Of a DNA stretch of 64,000 nt, positions 45,090 through 53,903 are shown piece after piece. The number at the start of each line of letters is the position of its first letter. Position 1 is the first letter of the stretch. The notes under the pieces were generated by a model. The model was not told the DNA's origin. It made no database searches and worked only from the letters and a program-made list of their open reading frames with translations. The position numbers and the translations under genes were made by a program. Source of the stretch: Bacteroidales bacterium (GTDB taxonomy: Bacteria > Bacteroidota > Bacteroidia > Bacteroidales > P3); contig JAGBOF010000007.1 of NCBI GenBank assembly GCA_017633985.1, forward strand, positions 124,001 through 188,000, written 5' to 3'.

Positions 45090-46184
45090 TTACTTAATGT
45101 TTAACAGATTTTCCACTTCTTTTTTGTGTTCAAAGAGTACGCAACCGCCGTTATGTTCGCCTCCGATTAGGTTTGAAAGTCTTAAACGCTCAAAAAACGG
45201 AGATTTCAAGGCATTTTTCAGCCCTGATGCCGCAACATTCATATCCGAATACGGAGAAAACGGACACGCTTCGGCATTTCCCGTAGCGTTTATATGGAAA
45301 AAGCCCCGTCCTGCCGCCAAACAACCGCCTAAAACCTTTTCATCGCCCGGAAAAGAGAAGAAAAGAATATCGGGATACTGCATTCTCAATCCGTCAAGTC
45401 TGATCTCCATCTGCTTAACATCCTCTTCCTTGAAAGCAAGATACTCCGTATCGGGCGCAGTAGGCACATATTCAACATAGAATATAAGTTTGTTGCCGTA
45501 GGATTGCATCTTGTCCAAAAATTCTGCGGAAGTAACCTCTTTAAAGTTCGCAGTCGTTACCGTGATTGAAGACCCGAAGAAAACATTTCTTTGATTAAGC
45601 AACTGCATTGCAGACAAAAGTTTTTCATAAACGCCGTTTCCACGCCGTAAATCCGTACTTTGTTTTTCTCCTTCTATACTTAAAACGGGTATTACGTTAC
45701 GGTGCTTTTCGAAAAAGGCGGAATACTCCTCTGTAATTAAAGTTCCGTTGGTGAATACTGGAAAAATCATATCCTTTATCTCACTTGCCGCCAGCAAAAC
45801 TTCTTTTCTCAACAGCGGTTCGCCGCCTGCAAGTATGTTAAAGTTAATTCCCAATGACGATGCCTCATCAAAAATTTTTTTCCACTCACCTGCCGACAAC
45901 ATTTTCTTATCTTCTTTATTTAAGTCATTACAAGAATGATTTGCCCTTGCATAACAACCTTTGCAGGTTAGATTACAGGACGAGGAAATGCTGGAAATCA
46001 AAAACGGGGGTATGCTTATATTCTCTTCTTTTTGGATTTTATCCCGCTTTTTTACGCTCTTGGCAAAGGTTTTTTGCATATTAAGGATAAATAATGCCTG
46101 TTTAGGATTTTTTATTACGCTTTTGTAGGCATCAGTCATAATATTGCGGATGGCATTTGTCAAATAGTTTTCCAGATGTTCCAT
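45090..46184 (-). CDS. Radical SAM protein with C-terminal Cys region
   Basis: 364 aa. The SAM/4Fe-4S motif is SSSCNLTCKGCYAR. The C-terminal region holds further cysteines: GGCLAAGRGFFHINATGNAEACPFSPY and EHNGGCVLFEH, a SPASM-like auxiliary cluster site. Such proteins often modify peptides or proteins. It lies 6 bases after the MarR gene, so it is coregulated with the peroxide genes. No ribosomally made peptide substrate is obvious nearby except possibly the 87-aa membrane protein. Confidence 0.9.
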   Translation of the reverse strand: MEHLENYLTNAIRNIMTDAYKSVIKNPKQALFILNMQKTFAKSVKKRDKIQKEENISIPPFLISSISSSCNLTCKGCYARANHSCNDLNKEDKKMLSAGEWKKIFDEASSLGINFNILAGGEPLLRKEVLLAASEIKDMIFPVFTNGTLITEEYSAFFEKHRNVIPVLSIEGEKQSTDLRRGNGVYEKLLSAMQLLNQRNVFFGSSITVTTANFKEVTSAEFLDKMQSYGNKLIFYVEYVPTAPDTEYLAFKEEDVKQMEIRLDGLRMQYPDILFFSFPGDEKVLGGCLAAGRGFFHINATGNAEACPFSPYSDMNVAASGLKNALKSPFFERLRLSNLIGGEHNGGCVLFEHKKEVENLLNIK

Positions 46185-46190
46185 CTTACG

Positions 46191-46640
46191 TCAGTGTGTA
46201 TGGGGTTTAAGATTTTGAATCATGTGATCAAGCGTAGGAACCATGGCAATAAGTTCTTCCTGTGAGATATTGTTATCATAAAGAAACTGCGACATACACA
46301 AAGGTACGTCTTTAGCCTGTTCTTCCAACTCTTTGCCTTTTTCTGTTAAGGAAACAATCCTTTGACGTGTGTCCTGCTTGGATTTTTTTCTTGTTATAAG
46401 CCCTTCTTTTTCCATTCTCTGCAACAAAGGTGTGACGGTGTTGGTGTCAAGCATCAATCTTTTGGTTATATCGCCCACAAGAATGTTGTCTTTTTCCCAA
46501 AGAACCATCATAGCCATATACTGCAGATAAGTAAGTCCCACTTTGTCCAAAAAAGGTTTATAACACTGCACCACAAAACGCGACACCGTGTAAAGCCTAA
46601 AGCATAACTGCAAATCCAAATTCAACTGAGGATAAGCCAT
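46191..46640 (-). CDS. OhrR-type MarR-family regulator
   Basis: 149 aa winged-helix protein. QLNLDLQLCFRLYTVSRFVVQCYKPFLDKVGLTYLQYMAMMVLWE matches the OhrR N-terminus. Cys13 in LQLCF sits at the position of the peroxide-sensing Cys of OhrR. The DNA-binding wing is MLDTNTVTPLLQRMEKEGLITRKKSKQDTRQRIVSLTEKG. Oxidation of that Cys would release the repressor. It is embedded in the operon it probably controls (3-base gap from the peroxidase, 6 bases to the radical SAM gene). Confidence 0.93.
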   Translation of the reverse strand: MAYPQLNLDLQLCFRLYTVSRFVVQCYKPFLDKVGLTYLQYMAMMVLWEKDNILVGDITKRLMLDTNTVTPLLQRMEKEGLITRKKSKQDTRQRIVSLTEKGKELEEQAKDVPLCMSQFLYDNNISQEELIAMVPTLDHMIQNLKPHTH

Positions 46641-46643
46641 ATC

Positions 46644-47126
46644 TTATTGTTTCAACATTTGTTGTATATCCTTTTCAACCTTTGCAGGAACGGTTGTCGG
46701 GGCATAACGTTTTATTGTCTTACCATCGCGGGAAATCAAAAACTTAGTAAAGTTCCATTTAATCTTACTGCCCAACAGTCCCTTTGTTTCGCTTTTCAGA
46801 TATTTGAAAATCTCATGTGCATTTTCTCCGTTCACATCTATTTTCGTCATTATCTGAAATGTAACTCCGAAATTCAGCTGACAGGTACTTGCAACCTGCT
46901 CGTCATTGCCGGGTTCTTGGTTTGCAAACTGATTGCAAGGGAATCCGATAACCACAAGTCCCTCATCCTTGTATTTTTTGTGCAACTCTTCCAAACCGTT
47001 GAACTGCCCGGACAATCCGCATTTAGTTGCGGTATTGACAATGAGCAGGACTTTTCCCTTAAATTGGGAAAAATCCAACTCTTTGTTTGCACTTGTCAGT
47101 GCTTTATAATCATATATTGTAGCCAT
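46644..47126 (-). CDS. Glutathione peroxidase family protein
   Basis: 160 aa from MATIYDYKALTS (47126); the longer frame to 47204 is rejected because its N-terminus does not fit the family. The catalytic Cys is in NTATKCGLSGQ. The Gln is in GFPCNQFANQEPG and the Trp in KWNFTKFLI, giving the Cys-Gln-Trp triad. The active residue is Cys, not selenocysteine. Bacterial members usually use thioredoxin to reduce hydroperoxides. Confidence 0.95.
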   Translation of the reverse strand: MATIYDYKALTSANKELDFSQFKGKVLLIVNTATKCGLSGQFNGLEELHKKYKDEGLVVIGFPCNQFANQEPGNDEQVASTCQLNFGVTFQIMTKIDVNGENAHEIFKYLKSETKGLLGSKIKWNFTKFLISRDGKTIKRYAPTTVPAKVEKDIQQMLKQ

Positions 47127-47149
47127 GTCAAGTTTATGTACTTTGAAAC

Positions 47150-47902
47150 TTAATCTAATTTCATTATTCTTTGCATTTCCAGATTTTCTATACCTTCCGG
47201 GCAATGCGTAGAAAGATATACAGTCGGATTTTCCTTAACAAATTGCCGTACTTGGTCTAATGTCTGCCTTGCAAGGTTAATATCCTCAAACACTATGGAG
47301 AATTTGTTTGCTTTTAAGGCAGCATCGCAGTATGTAACGTCGCCGTGAAACATATAAAACTTATCACCGTCTTCTGTAATCACAATACTGTTTCCTAAAG
47401 TATGACCTTTGGCTTCTATAAAGTGGATTCCGTCTGCTATTTTCTGACTTTTTGGGAAATTGTGATACGCTCCGTCAGAATAATCTGCTATAATAACGTT
47501 ATCACCTTCTAATTTCATCGCTTCGGCGTCCTCTTTTGAGATATAGATTTTTGCATTAGGGAAATGTTTTATTGCACCTGAATGGTCGGGATGCTTATGT
47601 GTGATAAGTATTTTGCTGATTTGTTCAGGTTTGTAGCCTGTTTGCAAAAACGAATCCATATAATCCGCTATTTTTTCGCCCATATACAACGGCGCACCTA
47701 ACTTTTTCGGCGGTACAGGGGCATTATAATCAAATCCCGTATCAACTAAAATAACTTCTTTGCCTGTATCTATCAAAAAATTCTGTAAAGACGAACGGTA
47801 AATAATTTGTTCATCAAATTTTTCTTTACCTTCTTCTCCTCCGAATGCGAATGCCTGGTTCATAAAACCGTTTTCAAACATTCTTATTGCAAGTATTTTC
47901 AT
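47150..47902 (-). CDS. Metallo-beta-lactamase-fold hydrolase (lactonase-like)
   Basis: 250 aa. The zinc-binding motif is THKHPDHSG (HxHxDH), followed by EAKGHTLGNSIV (His) and YMFHGDVTYCD (Asp), then LSTHCP. The N-terminal LIDTGKEVILVDTGFDYNAP is characteristic. It resembles N-acyl-homoserine lactonase-like hydrolases, but the substrate is not assignable. Possible roles are lactone or thioester hydrolysis. It sits between ferritin (32-base gap) and the peroxidase (23-base gap). Confidence 0.87.
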   Translation of the reverse strand: MKILAIRMFENGFMNQAFAFGGEEGKEKFDEQIIYRSSLQNFLIDTGKEVILVDTGFDYNAPVPPKKLGAPLYMGEKIADYMDSFLQTGYKPEQISKILITHKHPDHSGAIKHFPNAKIYISKEDAEAMKLEGDNVIIADYSDGAYHNFPKSQKIADGIHFIEAKGHTLGNSIVITEDGDKFYMFHGDVTYCDAALKANKFSIVFEDINLARQTLDQVRQFVKENPTVYLSTHCPEGIENLEMQRIMKLD

Positions 47903-47934
47903 TGCCGTTACTTTTTGCTGTTGTTAAGAATGAT

Positions 47935-48390
47935 TTACATTTGTTTAAGCAACCAGTTCTGATAACCGATCTTCTCTATAAGGGACAATTGTTCCTCACT
48001 CCAATACATATCCTCCTCTTCGTCTTTAAGATATTCTTTCATAATGTCATAGGTTGTGACATCGTCGCAAACCTCTGCCATACATTTTCTCAAAAGTGCG
48101 ATACCGTCAACTGAAATCTGCAATTCGCTTTTAATGTATTCGCACGGTTCGTTTTCAAGTTTAACTTCCGCTCTTGCTTCTTGTTTAATATCTCCGCCAA
48201 GGTCAAGAATGCGGTCAATGAATTTGTCAACCCAGCCCATTTCTTCGTCATAATGTCCCGTGTATTTTTCACCTAATTTTTTAAATCCCTGCGAAGAAAA
48301 CATTTTTCCCTGCAATTTGTGAGCGAATGCTTGATTTGATAAGTTTGTTACAAAGAATTGTAACGCCTGAATTGTTTTTTGTTTGTCCAT
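47935..48390 (-). CDS. Ferritin-like protein (bacterioferritin/Dps-type)
   Basis: 151-aa four-helix protein. Metal ligands are suggested by GHYDEEMGWVDKFIDRILDLGGD (E..H-type cluster) and LKDEEEDMYWSEEQLSLIEKIGYQNWLLKQM, the tail pattern of bacterioferritin. The exact class (bacterioferritin versus other ferritin-like) is uncertain. It is the first gene of the operon, directly downstream of the promoter with palindromes, and probably stores iron to limit peroxide chemistry. Confidence 0.85.
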   Translation of the reverse strand: MDKQKTIQALQFFVTNLSNQAFAHKLQGKMFSSQGFKKLGEKYTGHYDEEMGWVDKFIDRILDLGGDIKQEARAEVKLENEPCEYIKSELQISVDGIALLRKCMAEVCDDVTTYDIMKEYLKDEEEDMYWSEEQLSLIEKIGYQNWLLKQM

Positions 48391-48449
48391 TGTTTTATCG
48401 TATTTTAATATTATTTAATAATTTCTTTTTCAAACGATAATAAAGTTGT

Positions 48450-48461
48450 ATCGTTTGCGAT
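48450..48461. promoter_or_regulatory. Operator-like palindrome 2, over the start point
   Basis: ATCGT-TT-GCGAT, a 12-base palindrome with one mismatch, lies directly after the -7 box of the ferritin operon promoter, spanning the likely transcription start. A related half-site, CAAACGAT, is at 48431-48438. Confidence 0.65.
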
Positions 48462-48462
48462 G

Positions 48463-48493
48463 CAAAATTAGTGAAATTATTTTATATCGCAAG
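48463..48493 (-). promoter_or_regulatory. Promoter of the ferritin-peroxidase-OhrR operon
   Basis: On the minus strand CTTG (48490-48493), a 19-base spacer and TAATTTTG (48463-48470) fit the Bacteroidetes consensus with one mismatch in the -33 box. It is bracketed by two palindromes, which makes repression plausible. Confidence 0.7.
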
Positions 48494-48497
48494 CGAT
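48486..48497. promoter_or_regulatory. Operator-like palindrome 1, over the -33 box
   Basis: ATCGC-AA-GCGAT, a 12-base perfect palindrome, overlaps the -33 box. Its centre is 36 bases from that of palindrome 2. It is a likely binding site for the OhrR-type repressor. The next ~210 bases (48498-48719, before recA) show no gene. A TACCTTTG box at 48655-48662 is the likely recA -7 element. Confidence 0.65.
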
Positions 48498-48719
48498 TTA
48501 AGTAAAAATTTTTCAAAATCATATCTTATTGCCGCAGTGCAACACCACAGCAAACTGATTACACATCCTGTATAAATAAGGCGTATGCTTACCCAAACAA
48601 AATACGGATTAAATATTTTTATTCCTCATAAGACCGTAAAATTAAATAATTTCTTACCTTTGCAAAGACGAGTAAAAACTTTTTTGAGTAAAATAATTTT
48701 AAAACAATAATAAATCATT

Positions 48720-49742
48720 ATGGCAAAAGAAGTAAATGCGGATGCGGCTAAAAGTGAAAAATTGGAGAAACTCAAAGTCCTTCAATCCGCACTTGATAAG
48801 ATAGAAAAAAGTTACGGTAAGGGTTCGGTAATGAAGCTCGGCGAACGTCAGGCAGACAAAGTTGAAGTAATACCTACGGGAAGTCTTTCACTGGATATAG
48901 CTTTGGGCGTAGGCGGATTGCCTAAAGGCAGAATAATAGAGATATACGGACCCGAATCTTCGGGAAAAACCACTTTGGCTACGCATTGTATAGCCGAAGC
49001 ACAGAAGCAAGGTGGTATTGCAGCGTTTATTGATGCCGAACATGCGTTTGATGCTTTCTATGCACAGAAGTTAGGCGTGGATACGGACAATCTTTACATC
49101 TCCCAACCCGATAACGGTGAACAGGCATTGGAGATTGCGGAAAATCTTATATCATCAGGTGCTATTGACATAATAGTTATAGACTCCGTTGCAGCCCTTA
49201 CGCCAAAAAGTGAGATTGAAGGAGAAATGGGAGACAGCAAAATGGGTCTGCAAGCCCGCTTAATGTCTCAGGCATTGCGCAAACTGACTTCCACAATAAG
49301 CAAAACAAAATGTTGCTGCATATTTATAAACCAATTGCGTGACAAGATAGGCGTATTATACGGCTCTCCTGAGACGACAACAGGCGGAAACGCTTTGAAA
49401 TTCTACTCTTCGGTGCGTTTGGACATAAGAAGGGTATCGCAAATCAAAGACGGAGACAAAGTTTTGGGCAACAGAGTTAAGGTAAAAGTTGCGAAAAACA
49501 AAGTAGCACCGCCTTTTAAGACAGTGGAATTCGATCTGATGTTCGGCGAAGGCATATCGCGTATAGGAGAAATCCTTGACATTGCCGTAGAACACAATAT
49601 AGTAAAGAAAAGCGGCTCTTGGTTCTCCTACGGAGACAGCAAATTGGCACAAGGCAGGGATTCGGTAAAACAACTGCTTAAAGACAATCCGGAACTTGCC
49701 GAAGAAATCGAAGGCAAAGTACGTGAAGTCCTATTGTCATAG
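48720..49742 (+). CDS. recA: Recombinase RecA
   Basis: 340 aa. It catalyses DNA strand exchange and LexA co-cleavage. The Walker A motif is [13 protein letters not shown], and the core has [22 protein letters not shown] and [22 protein letters not shown] (L1/L2 loops). The length is normal. It has a likely -7 box (TACCTTTG) 58 bases upstream. It faces rlmN across array F. No LexA-like box was recognisable. Confidence 0.98.
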   Translation: MAKEVNADAAKSEKLEKLKVLQSALDKIEKSYGKGSVMKLGERQADKVEVIPTGSLSLDIALGVGGLPKGRIIEIYGPESSGKTTLATHCIAEAQKQGGIAAFIDAEHAFDAFYAQKLGVDTDNLYISQPDNGEQALEIAENLISSGAIDIIVIDSVAALTPKSEIEGEMGDSKMGLQARLMSQALRKLTSTISKTKCCCIFINQLRDKIGVLYGSPETTTGGNALKFYSSVRLDIRRVSQIKDGDKVLGNRVKVKVAKNKVAPPFKTVEFDLMFGEGISRIGEILDIAVEHNIVKKSGSWFSYGDSKLAQGRDSVKQLLKDNPELAEEIEGKVREVLLS

Positions 49743-49772
49743 GAAATTTAATTCTTCTTTAGAAGACATGAT

Positions 49773-49856
49773 TTTTTAAGACGCCGTTTGGCTAAATTAA
49801 TACGGCGTTTCAGTAAAATAAAACGCCGTAATAATTTACTGAAACGGCGTCTTATT
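49773..49856. repeat. 21-bp module array F (4 units)
   Basis: Four contiguous units at 49773, 49794, 49815 and 49836. Unit 2 (AATACGGCGTTTCAGT) and unit 4 (TTACTGAAACGGCGTC) pair with each other, as do the AAGACGCCGTTT of unit 1 and the AAACGGCGTCTT of unit 4, giving alternative hairpins. It sits between convergent recA and rlmN and probably acts as a shared terminator. Confidence 0.88.
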
Positions 49857-49910
49857 TTTGTGTCTTGTAACTATCTGATAATAAACTGTTACGAAGCGGC
49901 GGAAATTTGC

Positions 49911-50978
49911 CTATTTAAGCCTCTGTTTTGTAGATAATAATCCGCATGCTGCCGAAATATCCTGCCCTTTGCTCTTTCTGACAGTAACATTAAACCCTTT
50001 GCTTTTGAGTTTTGAGGCAAACGCCTGCATCTGACGGCTGTCCGCACCTATAAACGGCGTATCGGGTACGGTATTAAACGGTATGAGGTTGATTCTGCAG
50101 ACCAATCCGTTTAACAATTTAGCCAATGCATTCACGTGATAGTTGCTGTCATTCATTCCCTTGAAGACTATGTATTCAAAAGTTAGGTGCCGTTGCCCTT
50201 TCCAGTCATATTGCTTGAGTAAATCAACAACCTGTTGCACGGGAAAGGCTTTTTCAACGGGCATTATCATTTGCCGCTCTTCACTTACGGCATTATGCAA
50301 CGATAAGGCAACATCCGTATCCGAACAATCCAAGAATTCTTTCATTTTCGGCATAAATCCGCATGTGGAAACGGTTATCCGCCGTGGTGAGAGTCCGTAT
50401 CCCCACGGGGAAGTCAATATATCCAAAACCTTTTTAACCTCATCAAAATTATCCAGCGGTTCGCCCATGCCCATAAACACTATATTGGATATAGGAAACT
50501 GCACGTTATCCTGCCTTTGGGGCATATCATCACGGCAAAGACGCAATGTAAGTTCACGGTAGATATTTATAATTTCATTACTTGTCAGATTGCGTTGCAA
50601 AGATTGTTTACCCGTTGCACAAAACGCACAATTCATTCTGCAACCTGCCTGTGTGGAAATACAAAGAGTAACCCTGCCGTTATCAAAAATCAAAACGGCT
50701 TCGACAAAAACATCATCTTTGTATTGAAACAGATATTTGCGTGTGCCGTCCTGCGATACCACTTCCTTAATATAAGGAGTTGTGCCTACAATATAGGATT
50801 CCGCCAATTTATTCCGTATCTTCAGGGAAATATTACTCATATCCGCCGTGTCGGAAATATGCTTGGCATAAATCCAATCGCAAATCTGTTTGCTGACAAA
50901 TGAAGGTGCTCCTGTTTGCTGCACAATGGTTGCTATTTCCTGATATGTTTTTCCGAGTAATTGCTGCATTGATGTCAT
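49911..50978 (-). CDS. rlmN: 23S rRNA/tRNA m2A methyltransferase RlmN
   Basis: 355 aa radical SAM enzyme that methylates A2503 of 23S rRNA. The cluster motif is AGCRMNCAFCATGKQ. Also present are VFMGMGEPLDN, ISPWGYGLSPRRITVSTCG-like elements, and VRKSKGQDISAACG, whose Cys is catalytic. An N-terminal helical domain precedes the barrel. The length is normal. Confidence 0.97.
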   Translation of the reverse strand: MTSMQQLLGKTYQEIATIVQQTGAPSFVSKQICDWIYAKHISDTADMSNISLKIRNKLAESYIVGTTPYIKEVVSQDGTRKYLFQYKDDVFVEAVLIFDNGRVTLCISTQAGCRMNCAFCATGKQSLQRNLTSNEIINIYRELTLRLCRDDMPQRQDNVQFPISNIVFMGMGEPLDNFDEVKKVLDILTSPWGYGLSPRRITVSTCGFMPKMKEFLDCSDTDVALSLHNAVSEERQMIMPVEKAFPVQQVVDLLKQYDWKGQRHLTFEYIVFKGMNDSNYHVNALAKLLNGLVCRINLIPFNTVPDTPFIGADSRQMQAFASKLKSKGFNVTVRKSKGQDISAACGLLSTKQRLK

Positions 50979-51011
50979 ATAATAACGGTCGCTAACGCCG
51001 AATTAATAAAA

Positions 51012-51046
51012 AAGAGCATGCAATACGCATAATATTGCATACTCTT
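51012..51046 (-). terminator. Terminator of the EF-G-like gene
   Basis: AAGAG-C-ATGCAATA and TATTGCAT-A-CTCTT form a stem of 13 pairs with one mismatch and a 7-nt loop. It lies 20 bases after the EF-G-like stop and is followed by a T run on the minus strand. Confidence 0.85.
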
Positions 51047-51066
51047 GAGTGTTTATTACATTGATA

Positions 51067-53205
51067 TTATTCTTCGTCTTTACTTGCTTCCTCGTAAGCC
51101 TTAAGAAGATTGTTCTGAACGTCGGTAGGTACTGCTTGGTACTCCGAATATTTCATTGAGAACATACCGCGTCCCGATGTAAGGGAAGAAAGCGATGTAG
51201 AGTAACGGTTCATTTCGGCTAACGGTGCTTTGGCTTTAATAACCTGATGGCTGCCTTTGCTGTCCATTCCCATAACTATAGCCCTACGTCCCTGAAGGTC
51301 TGTCATAACACCGCCCATCATATCTGCAGGAACATTAACTTCCAAATCGTAAACAGGTTCCAAAATCTTCGGTCCTGCATTCTTGAATGCCTCTTTGAAA
51401 GCATTACGTCCTGCAAGTTTGAACGCCATTTCATTGGAATCAACAGGGTGCATCTTGCCGTCAAATACGTTTACAACAATGTCACGTGCATAAGAACCTG
51501 TCAAAGGACCTTCTTCCATCTTCTCCATTATACCTTTTAATATAGCAGGCATAAATCTTGCGTCAATAGCACCGCCGACGATACAGTTATTGAATATAAG
51601 TTTTCCGCCCCATTGCAATTCTATTGTTTCAGTTCCGCGGATAGGATACTTGGTTTGGTTTGCCATTCCTTCAAAGTAAGGCTGTATGTAAAGATGAACT
51701 TCTCCGAATTGTCCTGCACCGCCTGATTGTTTCTTATGACGGTACATTGCCTCTGCATCTTTGGTGATTGTTTCTCTGTAAGGAATCTTCGGAGCGTAGA
51801 ATTCAGCTTTTACTTTGTATACATTATCCAAATACCACTTCAATGTATTTACATGGAACTCACCCATTGCCGCAACGATTGTTTGTTTTGCCTCACGTGC
51901 AATATAATTCTGCATAGCAGGATCATGTGCAGTGTAGTCATTCAATGCAGCACCCAATTTTTCGTCTTCTGTAGAATCAACGGCACGTATTGCTGTTGTA
52001 TAAATAGGTTCAGGGAATTCAACAGGTTTAACGGCTACGCCTGCATTCTTTGCAGATGTAAGTGTTGCGCCCAATTTAACATCTTTAAGTTTAATTGTGG
52101 AAACAATATCTCCTGCAACAGCTTTATCTACCGTAGTTCTGTTCTTACCCGCATTAACGTTTATCTGGGAAATTCTTTCTTTGGAACCGTTAACAGTATT
52201 GATTACATCAGCACCCGTAGCCAATTCCCCTTCCAAAACCTTCAAGTAAGTAACTTCACCTACGTGCTGTTCGTTTGCTGCTTTGAATACGTATGCAACC
52301 ACATCAGAAGAAGCGTCGAACTTAACATTGCCGCCGTCTTTGTATTCCAATGTATGGATTGCCTCATTAGGTGCAGGAACATTATTGCATATGAATTCAA
52401 TCATACGGTCCGTTCCCATATTCTCTTTAGCTGCAACGCAAACTACAGGATATACCGAACGGGAAGCAATACCTTCCTTAAGACCTTTACGCATGTCCTC
52501 TATAGACAAATCACCTTCTTCAAAATATTTCTCCATCAATGCATCGTCTCCTGTAGCTGCATTCTCAACCAATGCTGCACGCAATTCCTCTGCATGGTCT
52601 TTTTCCTGGTCAGGAATATCACTTATTTGAGCCTTACCGCCACCCTTCGGATACTTGTACATCTTCTGTGTAAGCAAGTCAATGAAAGAATCAAATCCAA
52701 GACCTGCATTAACAGGATATTGAATCAAGGTAACCTTCTCACCGAAGTTTTCTTTCAATTGTGCAAGTGTTTGGTTGAAATCGGCTTTCTCTGCATCCAA
52801 TTGATTAATTGCGAACATAACAGGAGTATTCATCTTCTCTGCATGCATCATTGCTATTTCAGTGCCGACTTCCACACCGCTTTGCGCATTGACAACTACT
52901 AACGCCGTTTCAACTGCAGAATATGCGGAAACTACCTCTCCCTGAAAATCCGTAAAACCGGGAACGTCTATAATATTTACCTTTTTATCGTTTGCCTCTG
53001 TGTATAATACCGTGCTGACAACAGATGCTTTTCTTTCAATTTCTATATCTCTGTAATCGGAAAGCGTATTGCCTGCCTCAACAGTACCCATACGGTTAAC
53101 CAAACCTGCATTAACGGCAATAGCTTCGGCCAACGTCGTTTTACCGCTTTTGTTTCCTCCGACCAAAGCGATATTTCTGATTTGTGATGTGTTATATATT
53201 TTCAT
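51067..53205 (-). CDS. fusA2: Elongation factor G-like protein (EF-G2) lacking catalytic His
   Basis: 712 aa, all five EF-G domains. The P-loop is GGNKSGKTTL (G1). G3 reads DVPGFTDF at residues 80-87, where standard EF-G has DTPGHVDF; Phe84 replaces the catalytic His. G2 has ERKASV instead of ERGITI, and G4 is NQLD (standard NKxD). The C-terminal half (MNRYSTSLSSLTSGRGMFSMKYSEY) is normal for domains IV-V. Bacteroides EF-G2 paralogs are reported to work in translocation without GTP hydrolysis, and this sequence fits. A strong promoter lies upstream (53247-53277). Confidence 0.93.
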   Translation of the reverse strand: MKIYNTSQIRNIALVGGNKSGKTTLAEAIAVNAGLVNRMGTVEAGNTLSDYRDIEIERKASVVSTVLYTEANDKKVNIIDVPGFTDFQGEVVSAYSAVETALVVVNAQSGVEVGTEIAMMHAEKMNTPVMFAINQLDAEKADFNQTLAQLKENFGEKVTLIQYPVNAGLGFDSFIDLLTQKMYKYPKGGGKAQISDIPDQEKDHAEELRAALVENAATGDDALMEKYFEEGDLSIEDMRKGLKEGIASRSVYPVVCVAAKENMGTDRMIEFICNNVPAPNEAIHTLEYKDGGNVKFDASSDVVAYVFKAANEQHVGEVTYLKVLEGELATGADVINTVNGSKERISQINVNAGKNRTTVDKAVAGDIVSTIKLKDVKLGATLTSAKNAGVAVKPVEFPEPIYTTAIRAVDSTEDEKLGAALNDYTAHDPAMQNYIAREAKQTIVAAMGEFHVNTLKWYLDNVYKVKAEFYAPKIPYRETITKDAEAMYRHKKQSGGAGQFGEVHLYIQPYFEGMANQTKYPIRGTETIELQWGGKLIFNNCIVGGAIDARFMPAILKGIMEKMEEGPLTGSYARDIVVNVFDGKMHPVDSNEMAFKLAGRNAFKEAFKNAGPKILEPVYDLEVNVPADMMGGVMTDLQGRRAIVMGMDSKGSHQVIKAKAPLAEMNRYSTSLSSLTSGRGMFSMKYSEYQAVPTDVQNNLLKAYEEASKDEE

Positions 53206-53246
53206 CGTTACTTATGTTTTATGAATTACTTATCAAAATGAAGTTG

Positions 53247-53277
53247 CAAATTTACGAATTTACGTCCGAATTACAAA
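53247..53277 (-). promoter_or_regulatory. Promoter of the EF-G-like gene
   Basis: On the minus strand TTTG (53274-53277), a 19-base spacer and TAAATTTG (53247-53254) match the Bacteroidetes consensus exactly. The leader to the ATG at 53205 is about 35 nt. Confidence 0.82.
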
Positions 53278-53369
53278 GAATTAATATAAAAAACTGAAAA
53301 AATTTTTGTCTGACACAACCGTTTCTTGTAAAATTATGCCGACTGAGTTATGTACAAAAACATCACGCG

Positions 53370-53474
53370 GAAAAATAACGCCGTTTTACGAAATTATTCT
53401 GCGTGATTAATAAATTATTCTGCGTGATTAATAAAATAAAACGCCGTAAAAATTTCTTAAAACGGCGTCTTTTT
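53370..53474. repeat. 21-bp module array G (5 units)
   Basis: Five contiguous units at 53370, 53391, 53412, 53433 and 53454. Units 2 and 3 are identical (AAATTATTCTGCG then TGATTAAT). Units 1, 4 and 5 are CGCCG/CGGCG modules. The unit 4-5 pair (AAAACGCCGT / AAAACGGCGTC) can form a hairpin ending in T's. It lies 27 bases past the S4 gene's stop. Confidence 0.87.
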
Positions 53475-53500
53475 TTCAGTGGCTTGTAAGTTTGTGAAAA

Positions 53501-53872
53501 TTAATACTCTGTATCTTTGAATTTTTCTATGTTGCGGCGGTCTTTTTTGGTCGGTCTTCCCGTATGGGAATCGCGCTTTTCAAAATACATCATACGCATC
53601 ATTTCAATCTTATCGTATTCCGCCTGCGGAGTAAGGTCTTCCATATAATTAATCACCTCTTTCGCTCCGACGCGGTTCTTTAATATTGCTTTAACTCTTA
53701 CAGTCTTTTTAAGGGGATTGAGGTTTATTGTTATAACGTCCCCTATGTTCACCTCTTTACTCGGTTTCATTGTAGCCCCGTCACGCATCACCCTGCCCAA
53801 ATCACAGGCTTCCGCCGCAAGACTGCGTGTCTTATAAATTCTTACACACCAAAGCCATTTATCTATACGCAT
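53501..53872 (-). CDS. S4-domain RNA-binding protein (Hsp15-like)
   Basis: 123 aa. The S4 domain is MRIDKWLWCVRIYKTRSLAAEACDLGRVMRDGATMKPSKEVNIGDVITI, as in Hsp15, which binds 50S subunits carrying nascent chains after heat shock. The C-terminus (SHTGRPTKKDRRNIEKF) is basic. It ends the minus-strand run symporter-rsmA-mntP-S4, 31 bases after mntP. Confidence 0.92.
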   Translation of the reverse strand: MRIDKWLWCVRIYKTRSLAAEACDLGRVMRDGATMKPSKEVNIGDVITINLNPLKKTVRVKAILKNRVGAKEVINYMEDLTPQAEYDKIEMMRMMYFEKRDSHTGRPTKKDRRNIEKFKDTEY

Positions 53873-53903
53873 AATTATTTTGTAATTTAATTTTGTTCGT
53901 TTT

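Noticed and set aside
51727..52902. 391-aa open frame antisense to the EF-G-like gene
   Set aside because: Its composition (many Cys, Phe, Tyr) is that of a reverse-complement shadow of the strongly supported EF-G2 gene; it has no family similarity I can see and no start signals.
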